Assembly (NCBI GenBank): GCA_030524055.1 | Contig: JAUNHH010000003.1 | Location: forward strand, 62,001 to 126,000 | Direction of reading: 5' to 3' | Source of the DNA: Actinomycetaceae bacterium | Lineage (GTDB): Bacteria > Actinomycetota > Actinomycetes > Actinomycetales > Actinomycetaceae | Length of the DNA: 64,000 nucleotides | In this document: positions 46,078 to 54,628 of the stretch, in pieces | Position numbering within the stretch: the first letter of the stretch is position 1 | Layout: each line of letters begins with the position of its first letter | Notes under the pieces: generated by a model | What the model was told of the DNA's origin: nothing | The model's database searches: none | Seen by the model: the letters and a program-made list of their open reading frames with translations, nothing else | Translations under genes and position numbers: made by a program

Positions 46078-46907
46078 ACACGCCTGCAACCCAACAGATT
46101 CCCCGCATCCTCAGCATTGCTGGCACTGATCCCACCGGGGGCGCCGGAATTCACGCTGACCTGAAAAGCATTGCCGCAAATGGCGGTTATGGGATGGCGG
46201 CACTTACTGCCCTCGTCGCCCAAAACACCATGGGCGTGCGCAGTATCCACACGCCGCCCGCCAGCTTCCTCACGGAACAACTCCTCGCCGTTAGCGACGA
46301 TGTCACTATTGACGCAGTTAAAATCGGCATGCTTTTCAATACCCCGATTATTTCCGCCGTTGCCGATTGGCTGACTGAGGTACGCCCACCCGCCGTGGTC
46401 CTCGACCCGGTTATGGTGGCCACCAGCGGGGATGCGCTGCTGAGCGATTCCGCCACAGAAGCATTGCGTGACCTTCTTCCTGCGGCCGACCTCGTGACCC
46501 CCAATATTCCCGAACTTGGTGCCCTGCTTGGCCAAGGCGCTGCCGCGACCTGGGAGGATGCCCTGGCCCAGGCGAAGACCCTTGCTGCCACCTACGGCAC
46601 GCAGGTTTTAGCCAAAGGTGGGCATCTGAGCGGCGAGGAGTCCGCAGACGCTCTGGTCGGCCCGGATGGCGAGGTTGAGGTTTTCAGCTCGCCGCGCATT
46701 GCGACTGTGAATACTCATGGAACAGGGTGTTCGCTCTCTTCCGCTGTGGCCACGCGCTATGCGCGGACCAGGAGTTGGGCGACGGCGATTCGGCAGGCGA
46801 AAGAGTGGCTGACGGACAGTATTGCGGGGGCAGATCGACTCAATGTTGGCCACGGCAATGGGCCGATTTCGCATTTTGCCACCCTGTGGAGGTGCGCCAA
46901 TACCTAA
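46074..46907 (+). CDS. thiD: Hydroxymethylpyrimidine/phosphomethylpyrimidine kinase
   Basis: 277 residues, ribokinase fold. It phosphorylates HMP twice to HMP-PP for ThiE. Visible: ILSIAGTDPTGGAGIHADLKSIAANGGYGMAALTALVAQNTMGV, DAVKIGML, VVLDPVMVATSG, LVTPNIPELGAL and the C-terminal NTHGTGCSLSSAVAT anion-hole motif. ATG 46074 overlaps the thiE stop; a GTG at 46065 is less likely. With thiM and thiE it forms a salvage-only set; thiC, thiG and thiL are not in the window. Confidence 0.95.
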   Translation: MNTPATQQIPRILSIAGTDPTGGAGIHADLKSIAANGGYGMAALTALVAQNTMGVRSIHTPPASFLTEQLLAVSDDVTIDAVKIGMLFNTPIISAVADWLTEVRPPAVVLDPVMVATSGDALLSDSATEALRDLLPAADLVTPNIPELGALLGQGAAATWEDALAQAKTLAATYGTQVLAKGGHLSGEESADALVGPDGEVEVFSSPRIATVNTHGTGCSLSSAVATRYARTRSWATAIRQAKEWLTDSIAGADRLNVGHGNGPISHFATLWRCANT

Positions 46908-46967
46908 GCGCGTGCGGGGGCGCGGGGCTACGCTAGTCCCAGAAGATTTCTCGCGAAAGGGGTAGTA

Positions 46968-47741
46968 ATGAGCGATCGTATCCAGCGCACGGAAGACGTC
47001 GTCCAACGGCTTTTCGGGCGGCCATCGAATAGCGGAAATGGGCCGGATCCAGAGTTTTGGCAGATCCTCCAACGCTACCTTTTTGGCGATCTGTACCACG
47101 TCGGCCCCTTAAGCGACCGTCTGAGGGAATTGGTGGGTGTGACAGCGCTGACCGTCCTCGGGCAGGCCCCGCAGTTACGCATTCACACGGCAACAGCAAT
47201 GGCTGCGGGAGCAACCCCCGTGGAAATCCGCGAGGCTGTGTACCAATGTGCCCCATTTATTGGTTTTCCGGCGGCCCTCAATGCGATTTCCGCAATGAAT
47301 GCCGCATTTGAAGATGCGGGAATAGAGTTGCCTTTGCCTGATCAGGGTCAGGTCACGGAAGAGAATCGCTACGACAAAGGCGCGGAGGAACAAGCGCCTC
47401 TTTACGGCACACGCATCGCTGATCGCTATACGTGGCTGCCCGGGGAATACGCAGAATTCGTTCCGCGGATACTCACCGAATTCGGTTTTGGTGATTTTGC
47501 TACGAGGGCGGGGCTGCCAACAAAAGAACGCGAAATGCTGATTCTGGTGGCCTTAATGGCTCTTGGTGATACCCCACTACAAATTGCTAGCCATTTTGAT
47601 GGTGGCCGTAAAGCCGGAAATAGTGACGAAGAACTTATTGCTGCCCTTATTCATGCCAGTGCCTATTGTGGGATTCCCCGCGTCTTTAATGCCCTCAATA
47701 TTGTGCGCCCCTTAGTGGAAGGTCAGCCCTTGGACCAATAG
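46968..47741 (+). CDS. Two-domain carboxymuconolactone decarboxylase-like protein
   Basis: 257 residues with two CMD-type domains. The first has LRELVGVTALTVLGQAPQLRIHTATAMAAGATPVEIREAVYQCAPFIGFPAALNAI and the second LPTKEREMLILVALMALGDTPLQIASHFDGGRKAGNSDEELIAALIHASAYCGIPRVFNAL. A Cys lies in the same place in each half, but the AhpD-like CxxC is not present, so peroxidase activity is doubtful. RBS AAAGGGG precedes the ATG. It ends nine bases before the UvrA-like gene, so the two are co-transcribed. Confidence 0.85.
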   Translation: MSDRIQRTEDVVQRLFGRPSNSGNGPDPEFWQILQRYLFGDLYHVGPLSDRLRELVGVTALTVLGQAPQLRIHTATAMAAGATPVEIREAVYQCAPFIGFPAALNAISAMNAAFEDAGIELPLPDQGQVTEENRYDKGAEEQAPLYGTRIADRYTWLPGEYAEFVPRILTEFGFGDFATRAGLPTKEREMLILVALMALGDTPLQIASHFDGGRKAGNSDEELIAALIHASAYCGIPRVFNALNIVRPLVEGQPLDQ

Positions 47742-47750
47742 TATTGAGCA

Positions 47751-50105
47751 ATGACTCCTGACCTCATCCGCGTCCGCGGAGCACGCCAGAATAACCTGAA
47801 AAATGTTTCCGTTGACCTACCAAAAAGGCAGCTGACGGTTTTTACTGGCCTTTCGGGGTCGGGAAAGTCGTCATTGGTCTATGACACTATTGCTGCTGAA
47901 GCCCAGCGTGCCCTCAATGAAACACACTCGGCTTTTGTCCAGGGATTTTTGCCAACCCCTCCGCGACCAGATGCCGACGAGATTTCGGGAATTACTGCGG
48001 CGATTTCTGTTTCTCAAGAACCACTGGGAGCTAATCCGCGCTCAACGGTGGGGACAGCCACTGATATTGACGCGAAATTGCGGGTCCTTTTTTCGCGCTG
48101 TGCTACCCCTCATATTGGTGGGCCGCAAGCCTTTTCCTTTAATGTGCCCTCGGTGACGGGTGCAGGAGCTGTTACTGTCACAAAAGGGGAGAGGAAGCTC
48201 GCGCAGAAAAAGTCCTTTTCTATTGTGGGTGGTATGTGCCCGAAATGTGAAGGGCGCGGTGAAGTCTCTGACCTTAATCTCGACGAGATTGTCGATATGG
48301 ATCGCTCTATTGACGACGGCGCTATTCTTGTGCCCGGATATAAAGTGGGCGGATGGTCTGTGCGACAATATTCAGAATCGGGCTTTTTCCCTAGTGATAA
48401 GCCCCTGCGCTCGCTGAATAAGCGTCAGCTGGAGACTTTTCTTTATGGTGAGCAGACAAAAGTTGTCGTATCGGATATTAATATCACGTATGAGGGACTT
48501 ATTCCTCGCCTGAGGAAGTCGATTTTCTCGAAAGATATTGACGCCGTCCAGCCCCATATTCGTGCCTTTATTGAGCGCGCCGCCACCTTTGCTCAATGTC
48601 CCGACTGTGAGGGGACTCGCCTGGCAGAATCTGCTCGATCAGCGAAACTTCAGGGGCTTTCTATTGCTGAGGCTAATGCAATGGAAGTGCGTGATTTGCT
48701 CGAATGGGTGCGATCTCTTGATATTCCCGATGCGGCGCCTGTTTTGGGCGCCCTGACAGCAGATCTGGGGGCCATGGTCCATTTGGGCCTGGGCTATCTG
48801 TCTTTAGGGCGAGCTGCTGGCTCGCTTTCTGGCGGTGAGGCACAGCGTGTTCGTATGGTCCGGCATTTAGGGTCAGCATTATCTGATGTCACCTATATTT
48901 TTGACGAACCTACGACGGGACTTCATGCCCATGATATTGCGCAGATGAATGAGCTCCTTCTCGGCTTGCGCGATAAAGGAAATACCGTTCTTGTGGTCGA
49001 ACATGACCCGGCTACTATTGCTATTGCTGACCATATTGTTGATATGGGGCCTGCGGCAGGAAATGGTGGGGGAGAAGTCGTTTATGAAGGTGATAAGGAA
49101 GGGTTGGCAGCATCCGACACATTAACGGGACGCTATTTATCCCGCCAGGCGCGCATTAAGGATAAGGTGCGTACCCCTAAAGGGGTATTGGAAATTCGCG
49201 GGGCTTCCTCCCATAACCTGAAGGATATTAGTGTCGATATTCCGCTGGGCTGTTTATGTGTGATTACCGGCGTGGCCGGATCAGGTAAATCCTCTCTTAT
49301 TCCCGGTTCTTTGCCGCCTCAAAGTGAGGCCTTGATTGTTGATCAGACGCCGATTAAAGGCTCTTCCCGTTCTAATGCCGCAACATGGACGGGGATGTTA
49401 GATCCGATTCGTAAAGCCTTTGCTAAGGCTCATGGGGTTAGTGCCGCACTATTTAGTGCCAATTCCGAAGGTGCGTGCCCACATTGTTCTGGGAGTGGAA
49501 AAATCCGTACTGAATTTGGCTTTATGGAGACCGTAGAAACGGTCTGTGAGGTGTGCGAGGGGCGCCGATTTGATGATTCTATTCGGCAGTATACGCTGGG
49601 CGGCCTCGATATTGTTGATGTTTTAGCCCTGAGTGCGCAAGCGGTCGTTGATTATTTTTCTTCGGCTGAGAGTAAAATCCCTGCCGCGAAAAAGATCTGC
49701 GAAGCAATGACGCGAGTTGGCTTAGGGTATTTGACTTTAGGTCAGCCCTTATCGACCTTATCTGGGGGAGAAAGGCAACGCCTGCGCCTTGCCGCCCATT
49801 TAGGTGATGCGCAGGCACAGACCTTTATTCTTGACGAACCAACGACGGGTCTGCATGTGGCAGATGTTGACCATCTTCTTTCCCTTCTGGATTACCTTGT
49901 TGATCACGGGAAATCAGTGATTGTTGTCGAACATGATTTATCAGTGATTGCCCACGCTGATTGGATTATTGATATTGGCCCGGGCGCTGGCAGCGACGGG
50001 GGAGAGATCGTTTTCCATGGCACGCCAGCAGATCTCATTCAGCAAACGAGGGCGGGGCGCGGAACACTGACAGGGAAACATTTAGCGCTGCATATTGATG
50101 GGTGA
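47751..50105 (+). CDS. UvrA-like ABC ATPase (short, UvrA2 class)
   Basis: 784 residues, clearly shorter than housekeeping UvrA (about 940-970). It has two ABC halves: Walker A TGLSGSGKSSL and GVAGSGKSSL, zinc-finger pairs (CPKCEGRG, CPDCEGTR, CPHCSGSGK, CEVCEGRR), signatures SLSGGEAQRVR and TLSGGERQRLR, Walker B IFDEPTTGLH and ILDEPTTGLH. The UvrB-binding domain region after the first Walker A appears reduced. Such proteins, including DrrC-like forms, protect against DNA-intercalating drugs rather than acting in general excision repair. It is in an operon with the CMD-like gene. A motif copy (50046-50058) lies in its last codons. Confidence 0.88.
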   Translation: MTPDLIRVRGARQNNLKNVSVDLPKRQLTVFTGLSGSGKSSLVYDTIAAEAQRALNETHSAFVQGFLPTPPRPDADEISGITAAISVSQEPLGANPRSTVGTATDIDAKLRVLFSRCATPHIGGPQAFSFNVPSVTGAGAVTVTKGERKLAQKKSFSIVGGMCPKCEGRGEVSDLNLDEIVDMDRSIDDGAILVPGYKVGGWSVRQYSESGFFPSDKPLRSLNKRQLETFLYGEQTKVVVSDINITYEGLIPRLRKSIFSKDIDAVQPHIRAFIERAATFAQCPDCEGTRLAESARSAKLQGLSIAEANAMEVRDLLEWVRSLDIPDAAPVLGALTADLGAMVHLGLGYLSLGRAAGSLSGGEAQRVRMVRHLGSALSDVTYIFDEPTTGLHAHDIAQMNELLLGLRDKGNTVLVVEHDPATIAIADHIVDMGPAAGNGGGEVVYEGDKEGLAASDTLTGRYLSRQARIKDKVRTPKGVLEIRGASSHNLKDISVDIPLGCLCVITGVAGSGKSSLIPGSLPPQSEALIVDQTPIKGSSRSNAATWTGMLDPIRKAFAKAHGVSAALFSANSEGACPHCSGSGKIRTEFGFMETVETVCEVCEGRRFDDSIRQYTLGGLDIVDVLALSAQAVVDYFSSAESKIPAAKKICEAMTRVGLGYLTLGQPLSTLSGGERQRLRLAAHLGDAQAQTFILDEPTTGLHVADVDHLLSLLDYLVDHGKSVIVVEHDLSVIAHADWIIDIGPGAGSDGGEIVFHGTPADLIQQTRAGRGTLTGKHLALHIDG

Positions 50106-50118
50106 GCCCCGCCCTCGT
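50046..50118. repeat. Inverted pair of the dispersed motif across the UvrA-like stop
   Basis: ACGAGGGCGGGGC (50046-50058, inside the gene) and its complement GCCCCGCCCTCGT (50106-50118, starting at the base after the stop codon) are 47 bases apart. This is the third inverted pair with the same arm order. Confidence 0.85.
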
Positions 50119-50215
50119 TAATGAGAACGAGACCCGACATGCGTGACGCCACCTCGGGGAGGACACTGGGAATTGCGGGCAACCGCGCTCGCCAACGACC
50201 CTCAAGGAGGCGGCC

Positions 50216-51235
50216 ATGCGTGCCGTAGTCATGAATGGAACTGGTCAGGTAGCGGTAATCGATCGTGAGCGCCCTACCATTGTGGAACCCACGGATGCAG
50301 TAATTGAAATCGCCGCGGCCTGCATTTGTGGATCGGATTTGTGGCCTTACCGCGGTATTGATGAAGTGACCGAGCCGCGCCCAATGGGACATGAATATGT
50401 GGGCACTGTGGTGGAACTCGGTGCGGATGTCACCGGCCTTGAGGTGGGTGACTTTGTTGTCGGCAGCTTCTGTATTTCCGACAACACCTGCTCCATTTGC
50501 GAATCTGGATATCCTTCGCGCTGCGCTAATGGCGGATTTGTTGGCGAAGCGCAAGCGGAGTTTCTGCGCGTACCACAGGCTGGTGGAACCCTGGTGAAAG
50601 TTCCCGGTGGGCGGCCAGAGGACCCCGAAATCATTGCCTCATTGCTGGCAGCCTCCGATGTTCTTGGTACCGGATGGTATGGGGCGGTAGCCGCCGAAGC
50701 GGGCCCGGGCAAAACCATTGTTGTTGTAGGTGATGGAGCTGTTGGCCTCAGCGCTATTTTGGCGGCTAAAGAACTGGGCGCCGAGCGCGTCATTGCCATG
50801 TCGCGTAATCCTGCACGTCAGGCCCTTGCCCGCGAGTTCGGTGCCACCGACATTATTGAAGAACGCGGTGACGAGGGCGTGGCCAAGGTTCGTGAACTCA
50901 CCGGTGGAATCGGCGCTGACGGCGTGGTTGAAGCTGTTGGCACCGAGGAAGCAATGATGCAGGCTATTGGCTGCTGCCGCCCCGGTGGCAATGTGGGCTA
51001 CGTTGGCGTACCGCACTTTAAGCTCGATGGTGGCGCCGTTTTCTTTGCTCAGGTGCGGCTCTTTGGCGGGCCCGCTCCAGTGCGTGCCTATCTGCCAGAT
51101 CTGATTGAGCGGATTGTGAGCGGAAAGATCCACCCTGGGAAGGTCTTTGATCTGCGGATTCCATTGGAAAAGGCGGCGGAGGGGTATGCCGCAATGGATG
51201 AAAGGCGGGCCATTAAGGTGCTGCTTCAGCCCTAA
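50216..51235 (+). CDS. Zn-dependent alcohol dehydrogenase family protein
   Basis: 339 residues, MDR superfamily. The catalytic-zinc region reads CICGSDLWPYRG and GHEYVGTVVELG. The structural-zinc lobe is incomplete, with Cys in NTCSICESGYPSRCAN. NAD(P)-binding VVGDGAVGLSAILAAKELGAERVIAMSR is intact. The product is a dehydrogenase of unknown substrate, near to the glutathione-independent formaldehyde or threonine dehydrogenase-like groups. AGGAGG precedes the ATG. It is followed by a strong terminator and stands alone. Confidence 0.87.
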   Translation: MRAVVMNGTGQVAVIDRERPTIVEPTDAVIEIAAACICGSDLWPYRGIDEVTEPRPMGHEYVGTVVELGADVTGLEVGDFVVGSFCISDNTCSICESGYPSRCANGGFVGEAQAEFLRVPQAGGTLVKVPGGRPEDPEIIASLLAASDVLGTGWYGAVAAEAGPGKTIVVVGDGAVGLSAILAAKELGAERVIAMSRNPARQALAREFGATDIIEERGDEGVAKVRELTGGIGADGVVEAVGTEEAMMQAIGCCRPGGNVGYVGVPHFKLDGGAVFFAQVRLFGGPAPVRAYLPDLIERIVSGKIHPGKVFDLRIPLEKAAEGYAAMDERRAIKVLLQP

Positions 51236-51242
51236 AGACGTT

Positions 51243-51281
51243 GACCCCGGTGTGTGGAGTGTTCCATACACCGGGGTCTTT
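51243..51281 (+). terminator. Intrinsic terminator after the dehydrogenase
   Basis: GACCCCGGTGTGTGGA pairs with TCCATACACCGGGGTC (16 bp with one G-U) around a four-base loop, followed by TTT. It stands just before the convergent tRNA-Pro. Confidence 0.88.
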
Positions 51282-51283
51282 CG

Positions 51284-51357
51284 TCGGGCTGGCGGGATTT
51301 GAACCCACGACATCCTGCTCCCAAAGCAGGCGCGCTACCAAGCTGCGCTACAGCCCG
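51284..51357 (-). tRNA. tRNA-Pro (TGG)
   Basis: 74 bases on the reverse strand. The acceptor CGGGCTG pairs with CAGCCCG, the anticodon stem CCTGC/GCAGG encloses loop TTTGGGA (anticodon TGG), and the T arm is GTGGGTTCAAATCCCGC. CCA is not encoded. Confidence 0.94.
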
Positions 51358-51472
51358 ATACGGCCACCAATAATAACCATAAGTGGGGCGCCATGTCGAA
51401 AATGGTCCGAGTTCGCATTTTTCGGGGAAGCACGCTACTATCGTGTGGCACGCCAACTTCGGTGGTGGCGAT

Positions 51473-51543
51473 GCGGGTGTAGCTCAATGGTAGAGCCTCT
51501 GCCTTCCAAGCAGATAGTGCGGGTTCGATTCCCGTCACCCGCT
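51473..51543 (+). tRNA. tRNA-Gly (TCC)
   Basis: 71 bases. The acceptor GCGGGTG pairs with CACCCGC, loop CTTCCAA gives anticodon TCC, and the T arm is GCGGGTTCGATTCCCGT. CCA is encoded at 51544-51546, unlike the other tRNAs here. Its 3' 28 bases (to 51546) recur 1 kb downstream at 25 of 28 positions. Confidence 0.94.
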
Positions 51544-51546
51544 CCA

Positions 51547-52428
51547 TTAATTTGCGATTGCTAGTACTACAGTGGCGCTCACAATCATCGCTAAGCCTAG
51601 TGCTGCTCGCCATGTGAGTTTCTCGCGAAAAACGAGGGCGGAGAATGCGATGGAAATAAGGATGCTGAGTTTATCAATTGGGACCACAATACTGACCGGA
51701 CCATTTTGGATAGCATAGTAATAGCAGAGCCATGCCGCTCCTGTAGCGATTCCTGATAGGCCAATAAAGGTCACTTCTTTGCGGTCGAGATTCTGTAACT
51801 GCCCATATTTGCCCTTTAAGCCAACCACTAGCCATGCCATAACGAGAATGACGCATGTTCGGATGGCAGTACCTAAATTGGACTCAACATTCTCGATCCC
51901 AATTTTTGACAATATGGCAGTGAGCGCTGCAAAAAATGCGGCACCTAGAGCGTAGGGGAGCCAGGAGAAGCTGGGGTTCTCGGGAGAAAGTGGGGCGCTC
52001 TTTGAGGACTTATCCACCATAAGAAATGCCCCAATAGCCAATGCTGCGCTGCAGGCGATTTTGAGAAGAAGATGAGAGTGCTCTCCCAGAAAAGCAATAG
52101 CGAGTACGACGGTTAAAGCTGTGCTGGCCTTATCAATAGGCACAACCTTATTGACGTCTCCAACGGAAAGAGCTTTAAAGTAGCAGAGCCACGAAGCACC
52201 AGTTGCTATCCCAGAAATAATCAGAAAAAACAGTGAGCGTGGATCGATTGTTGGTAGTGTGTGCCATGAGCCTGCAATAGCTGCCATGAGTATGGCAAAG
52301 AGGGCAACGACAATAGTTCGCAGAGCTGTGGCAATATCGGAGTCTGTTTTCTTAATGCCGCATTTGGCAAGAATTGCAGTGATCCCCGTGAAGAATGCTG
52401 CCCCAATGGCGGCGCTAAACCATGTCAT
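51547..52428 (-). CDS. EamA/DMT family transporter
   Basis: 293 residues with ten hydrophobic helices in two EamA repeats (SGIATGASWLCYFKALSVGDVNKVVPIDKAS in the first, SGIATGAAWLCYYYAIQNGPVSIVVPIDKLS in the second). These inner-membrane transporters export metabolites or amino acids, or import sugars and nucleosides; the substrate cannot be assigned. The gene begins right after the encoded CCA of tRNA-Gly and is bounded upstream by another tRNA-like 3' fragment. Base composition looks less GC-rich than the neighbours. A 21-codon leader ORF ends over its ATG. Confidence 0.85.
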   Translation of the reverse strand: MTWFSAAIGAAFFTGITAILAKCGIKKTDSDIATALRTIVVALFAILMAAIAGSWHTLPTIDPRSLFFLIISGIATGASWLCYFKALSVGDVNKVVPIDKASTALTVVLAIAFLGEHSHLLLKIACSAALAIGAFLMVDKSSKSAPLSPENPSFSWLPYALGAAFFAALTAILSKIGIENVESNLGTAIRTCVILVMAWLVVGLKGKYGQLQNLDRKEVTFIGLSGIATGAAWLCYYYAIQNGPVSIVVPIDKLSILISIAFSALVFREKLTWRAALGLAMIVSATVVLAIAN

Positions 52429-52490
52429 TGCTGGGCTTGTTCCGTACGCCTAGGGAATGTCCCAGATATGTGATGGGAAAGTGCTGTCAT
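52425..52490 (-). CDS. Possible 21-residue leader ORF before the EamA gene
   Basis: A reading frame starting MTALSHHISG and ending with TGA overlaps the EamA start (ATGA). A GGAG lies four bases before its ATG. The 22 bases spanning its RBS and start match, with one change, those at the start of the ADP-ribosylglycohydrolase gene (53534-53555), whose N-terminus MTTLSER is similar. It may be a translated coupling leader or just the remnant of a duplicated 5' end. Confidence 0.4.
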   Translation of the reverse strand: MTALSHHISGTFPRRTEQAQQ

Positions 52491-52526
52491 AACACTCCAT
52501 TGTGCCCGCTAAAGCACTGTCGCTCA

Positions 52527-52554
52527 GCGGATTCGATTCCCGTTACCGGCTCCA
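52527..52554 (+). pseudogene. tRNA 3'-end-like fragment
   Basis: The 28 bases match the 3' end of tRNA-Gly (51519-51546), including CCA, at 25 positions. No complete tRNA can be folded from the preceding bases. It lies in direct orientation 1008 bases from the tRNA, like the right end of a tRNA-targeting insertion. No integrase gene is present between the two copies. Confidence 0.5.
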
Positions 52555-52572
52555 ACGGCACGCATCGCGCTC

Positions 52573-53538
52573 TTATAGGTAAAAGTCCTCTTCAAAGCGG
52601 GTGGTTGCTTGTTCACTTATCGTCATATTGAGAAGGTGGTCGGCGAGATCTTGGATTGCCCCGCCCTCGTAAATGAGGCTTCGCCACTGCCTGGGAATGC
52701 CTTCGACCCCGTAGAAGGCCCCACCAAGTTGGCCGAAAATGGCGGCATTTGTATCCGCATCCCCGCCAAGATTCGCAATAGCAAGGGCAGCGTCGGTGAA
52801 GGAAGAAAAATCCATCAACCCCCATACGGCTAGCGCTAAACCGTGGATCACATAGCCACTGGTATTTTCTTGCGAAGCGGCGCGTAAATGTGGGTCAGTA
52901 GAAATGGCTTTTCGTGCGCAATCGTCAAATGCGGTGCCAGTCGACGCCCATCCAATATTAAGAATCTCGTCTTTAGGATGCCCATTCATTGCGTTAGTAA
53001 GAAGAGCGGCGAAGACTTCTGTTGCGGCTTCTGCCTCTTCCGAATAATGCGTTTCTCTCGCGGAAATCCTGGCCATTTTAATAATGTCCCGAGGATCGCG
53101 TCGAGGAAATCCGGCAATAATGACTGGGGCAAGGCGCATAATGCAGCCATTTCCAGCATTCGTACTCCGGGGCGAATTTTGCGCAACGAGGGCGGAGGGG
53201 TCATGATGAAAAGTCTCTAACGCATGAGATATCTGAATGCCAATATCAAAACAGTGCCCAGTAGAGGAACGATATCCTTCGTTATGCCACGCAGCATAAC
53301 GGCGCATTACTTCAGTAGAGTCATAACGACCTTGGGCAAGTAAGGCATCAGCTAAACATAAGGCCATCGAGGTGTCATCGGTCCATTTCCCTGCCTCAAG
53401 AGCAAAAGGCCCACCACCGATAATCGTCGTTAATTCCTGTGCGGATTGACGCGGACAAAACTCATTTGTCGTTCCAAGTGCGTCGCCAGTTGCCAGCCCA
53501 AGGAGCATTCCCCGTGCGCGCTCACTCAATGTGGTCAT
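52573..53538 (-). CDS. ADP-ribosylglycohydrolase family protein
   Basis: 321 residues. Family landmarks: GMLLGLATGDALGTTNEF, KWTDDTSMALCLADALL (Mg ligands T-D-D), GNGCIMRLAP and the C-terminal GGDADTNAAIFGQLGGAFYG with two Asp of the dinuclear metal site. It should remove ADP-ribose from protein or from another acceptor. Small ATG start (MTTLSERARG) with GGGG upstream. It is flanked by unrelated genes, and no ADP-ribosyltransferase is visible in the window. Confidence 0.92.
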   Translation of the reverse strand: MTTLSERARGMLLGLATGDALGTTNEFCPRQSAQELTTIIGGGPFALEAGKWTDDTSMALCLADALLAQGRYDSTEVMRRYAAWHNEGYRSSTGHCFDIGIQISHALETFHHDPSALVAQNSPRSTNAGNGCIMRLAPVIIAGFPRRDPRDIIKMARISARETHYSEEAEAATEVFAALLTNAMNGHPKDEILNIGWASTGTAFDDCARKAISTDPHLRAASQENTSGYVIHGLALAVWGLMDFSSFTDAALAIANLGGDADTNAAIFGQLGGAFYGVEGIPRQWRSLIYEGGAIQDLADHLLNMTISEQATTRFEEDFYL

Positions 53539-53645
53539 AACACCCCATTGTGCCCCCAGAAGATTTGGCTGATTACGAAATCCGCGATGGAGTGTTGCGG
53601 ATCCTTGTGCTTGCTGTGGGCCACCTCTGGCAGCGCAGATAATCC

Positions 53646-54509
53646 CTAATGGGCTGAAGCCTGTTCCTTAAAGAAGTCTCCAAGGTGGTGGCTGCCGATC
53701 GGGTCGCCAACGGCGTCGTGGGACATGGCCCACGTGGCAAAAATAGCTGGGCTAGAGCGAACAGAATCCACTTTGGCCACTTTACGTAATAGAGAAACCA
53801 GTGTTTTTGAGGGCACATGAGGCGTGAAACCCCGACGCCCGTGGGCGTTAAATGCCAGTTGTGCGATTTCTGGCCAGGTGAGGATTTCTGGACCGCCAAC
53901 TGTTGTTGTGCCGCTATGGCTGACCTCCACCCCGTCAGCAATATGGGTGGCAAGATCTGCCCCATGAATGGGATTGCAACGCACCGTGGGATTCAAAATA
54001 GGGATCAATCCGCTGCGCGCCATCTTTAATACGGAGACCATGTCGCTGAAGTAGGCGCTGGGTTCGATCACATGGGTGGTCAGTGGCGAATCCTCTAATT
54101 TGGCCACAAAGGCTTCTTTTGCTTTCACCAGGCGAGCAGGGCAGTTTTTTGCGCCAGCAACATGCACATAGGAAAAGCCAGGCGCTTTACCTTTCCAAGC
54201 CGAATCAAGCAGCCCAGTATTCGCTTCTAGATCAATATCCATTGGGTCAGCGCCCTGACGGGTCACCCCTAAAGCGGAGATTACCCATCCCGTACCATCG
54301 GCCGCTTTGTCGCGGATTTTCGGATCGCGAATATCGCCCACAAACCACTCATCAACTGAACCCGCCAGCGAAGGCGCACCAGCTCGCCCTGGACCCTCCG
54401 CACGAGCACGATCTCGCACGATGGCGCGCACCCTATAGCCGCGCCTGTGGAGTTCGGTAGTAATAAAGCGCCCCAAATAGCCGCTTGCACCCGCAACGAG
54501 AATGTCCAT
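53646..54509 (-). CDS. NAD(P)-binding NmrA/SDR-like protein
   Basis: 287 residues. The N-terminal Rossmann motif GASGYLGRFITTELHRRGYRVRAIVRDRARA is followed by GDIRDPKIR, WVISALGVTRQG and YVHVAGAKNCPARLVKAKEAFVAKLE (the NmrA-like Lys). C-terminal segments ILTWPEIAQLAF resemble complex I-associated or epimerase-like NAD-binding proteins. It is a predicted oxidoreductase or redox sensor of unknown substrate. It stands alone, with about 107 bases to the next gene on each side. Confidence 0.82.
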   Translation of the reverse strand: MDILVAGASGYLGRFITTELHRRGYRVRAIVRDRARAEGPGRAGAPSLAGSVDEWFVGDIRDPKIRDKAADGTGWVISALGVTRQGADPMDIDLEANTGLLDSAWKGKAPGFSYVHVAGAKNCPARLVKAKEAFVAKLEDSPLTTHVIEPSAYFSDMVSVLKMARSGLIPILNPTVRCNPIHGADLATHIADGVEVSHSGTTTVGGPEILTWPEIAQLAFNAHGRRGFTPHVPSKTLVSLLRKVAKVDSVRSSPAIFATWAMSHDAVGDPIGSHHLGDFFKEQASAH

Positions 54510-54628
54510 AGGTGCGATCGTATTGGCGAGCGGCCAATACTGCGCGGCATTTTCTCGGCGTAGCGCAAATCATTCATCATTGGCGCACAAATAGGCAGCT
54601 CAAGTAGTTACCCGCTATGTGGCCATTA

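Noticed and set aside
51473-53538. A complete integrative element at tRNA-Gly
   Set aside because: No integrase, transposase or excisionase is encoded between the repeats; only a transporter is present.
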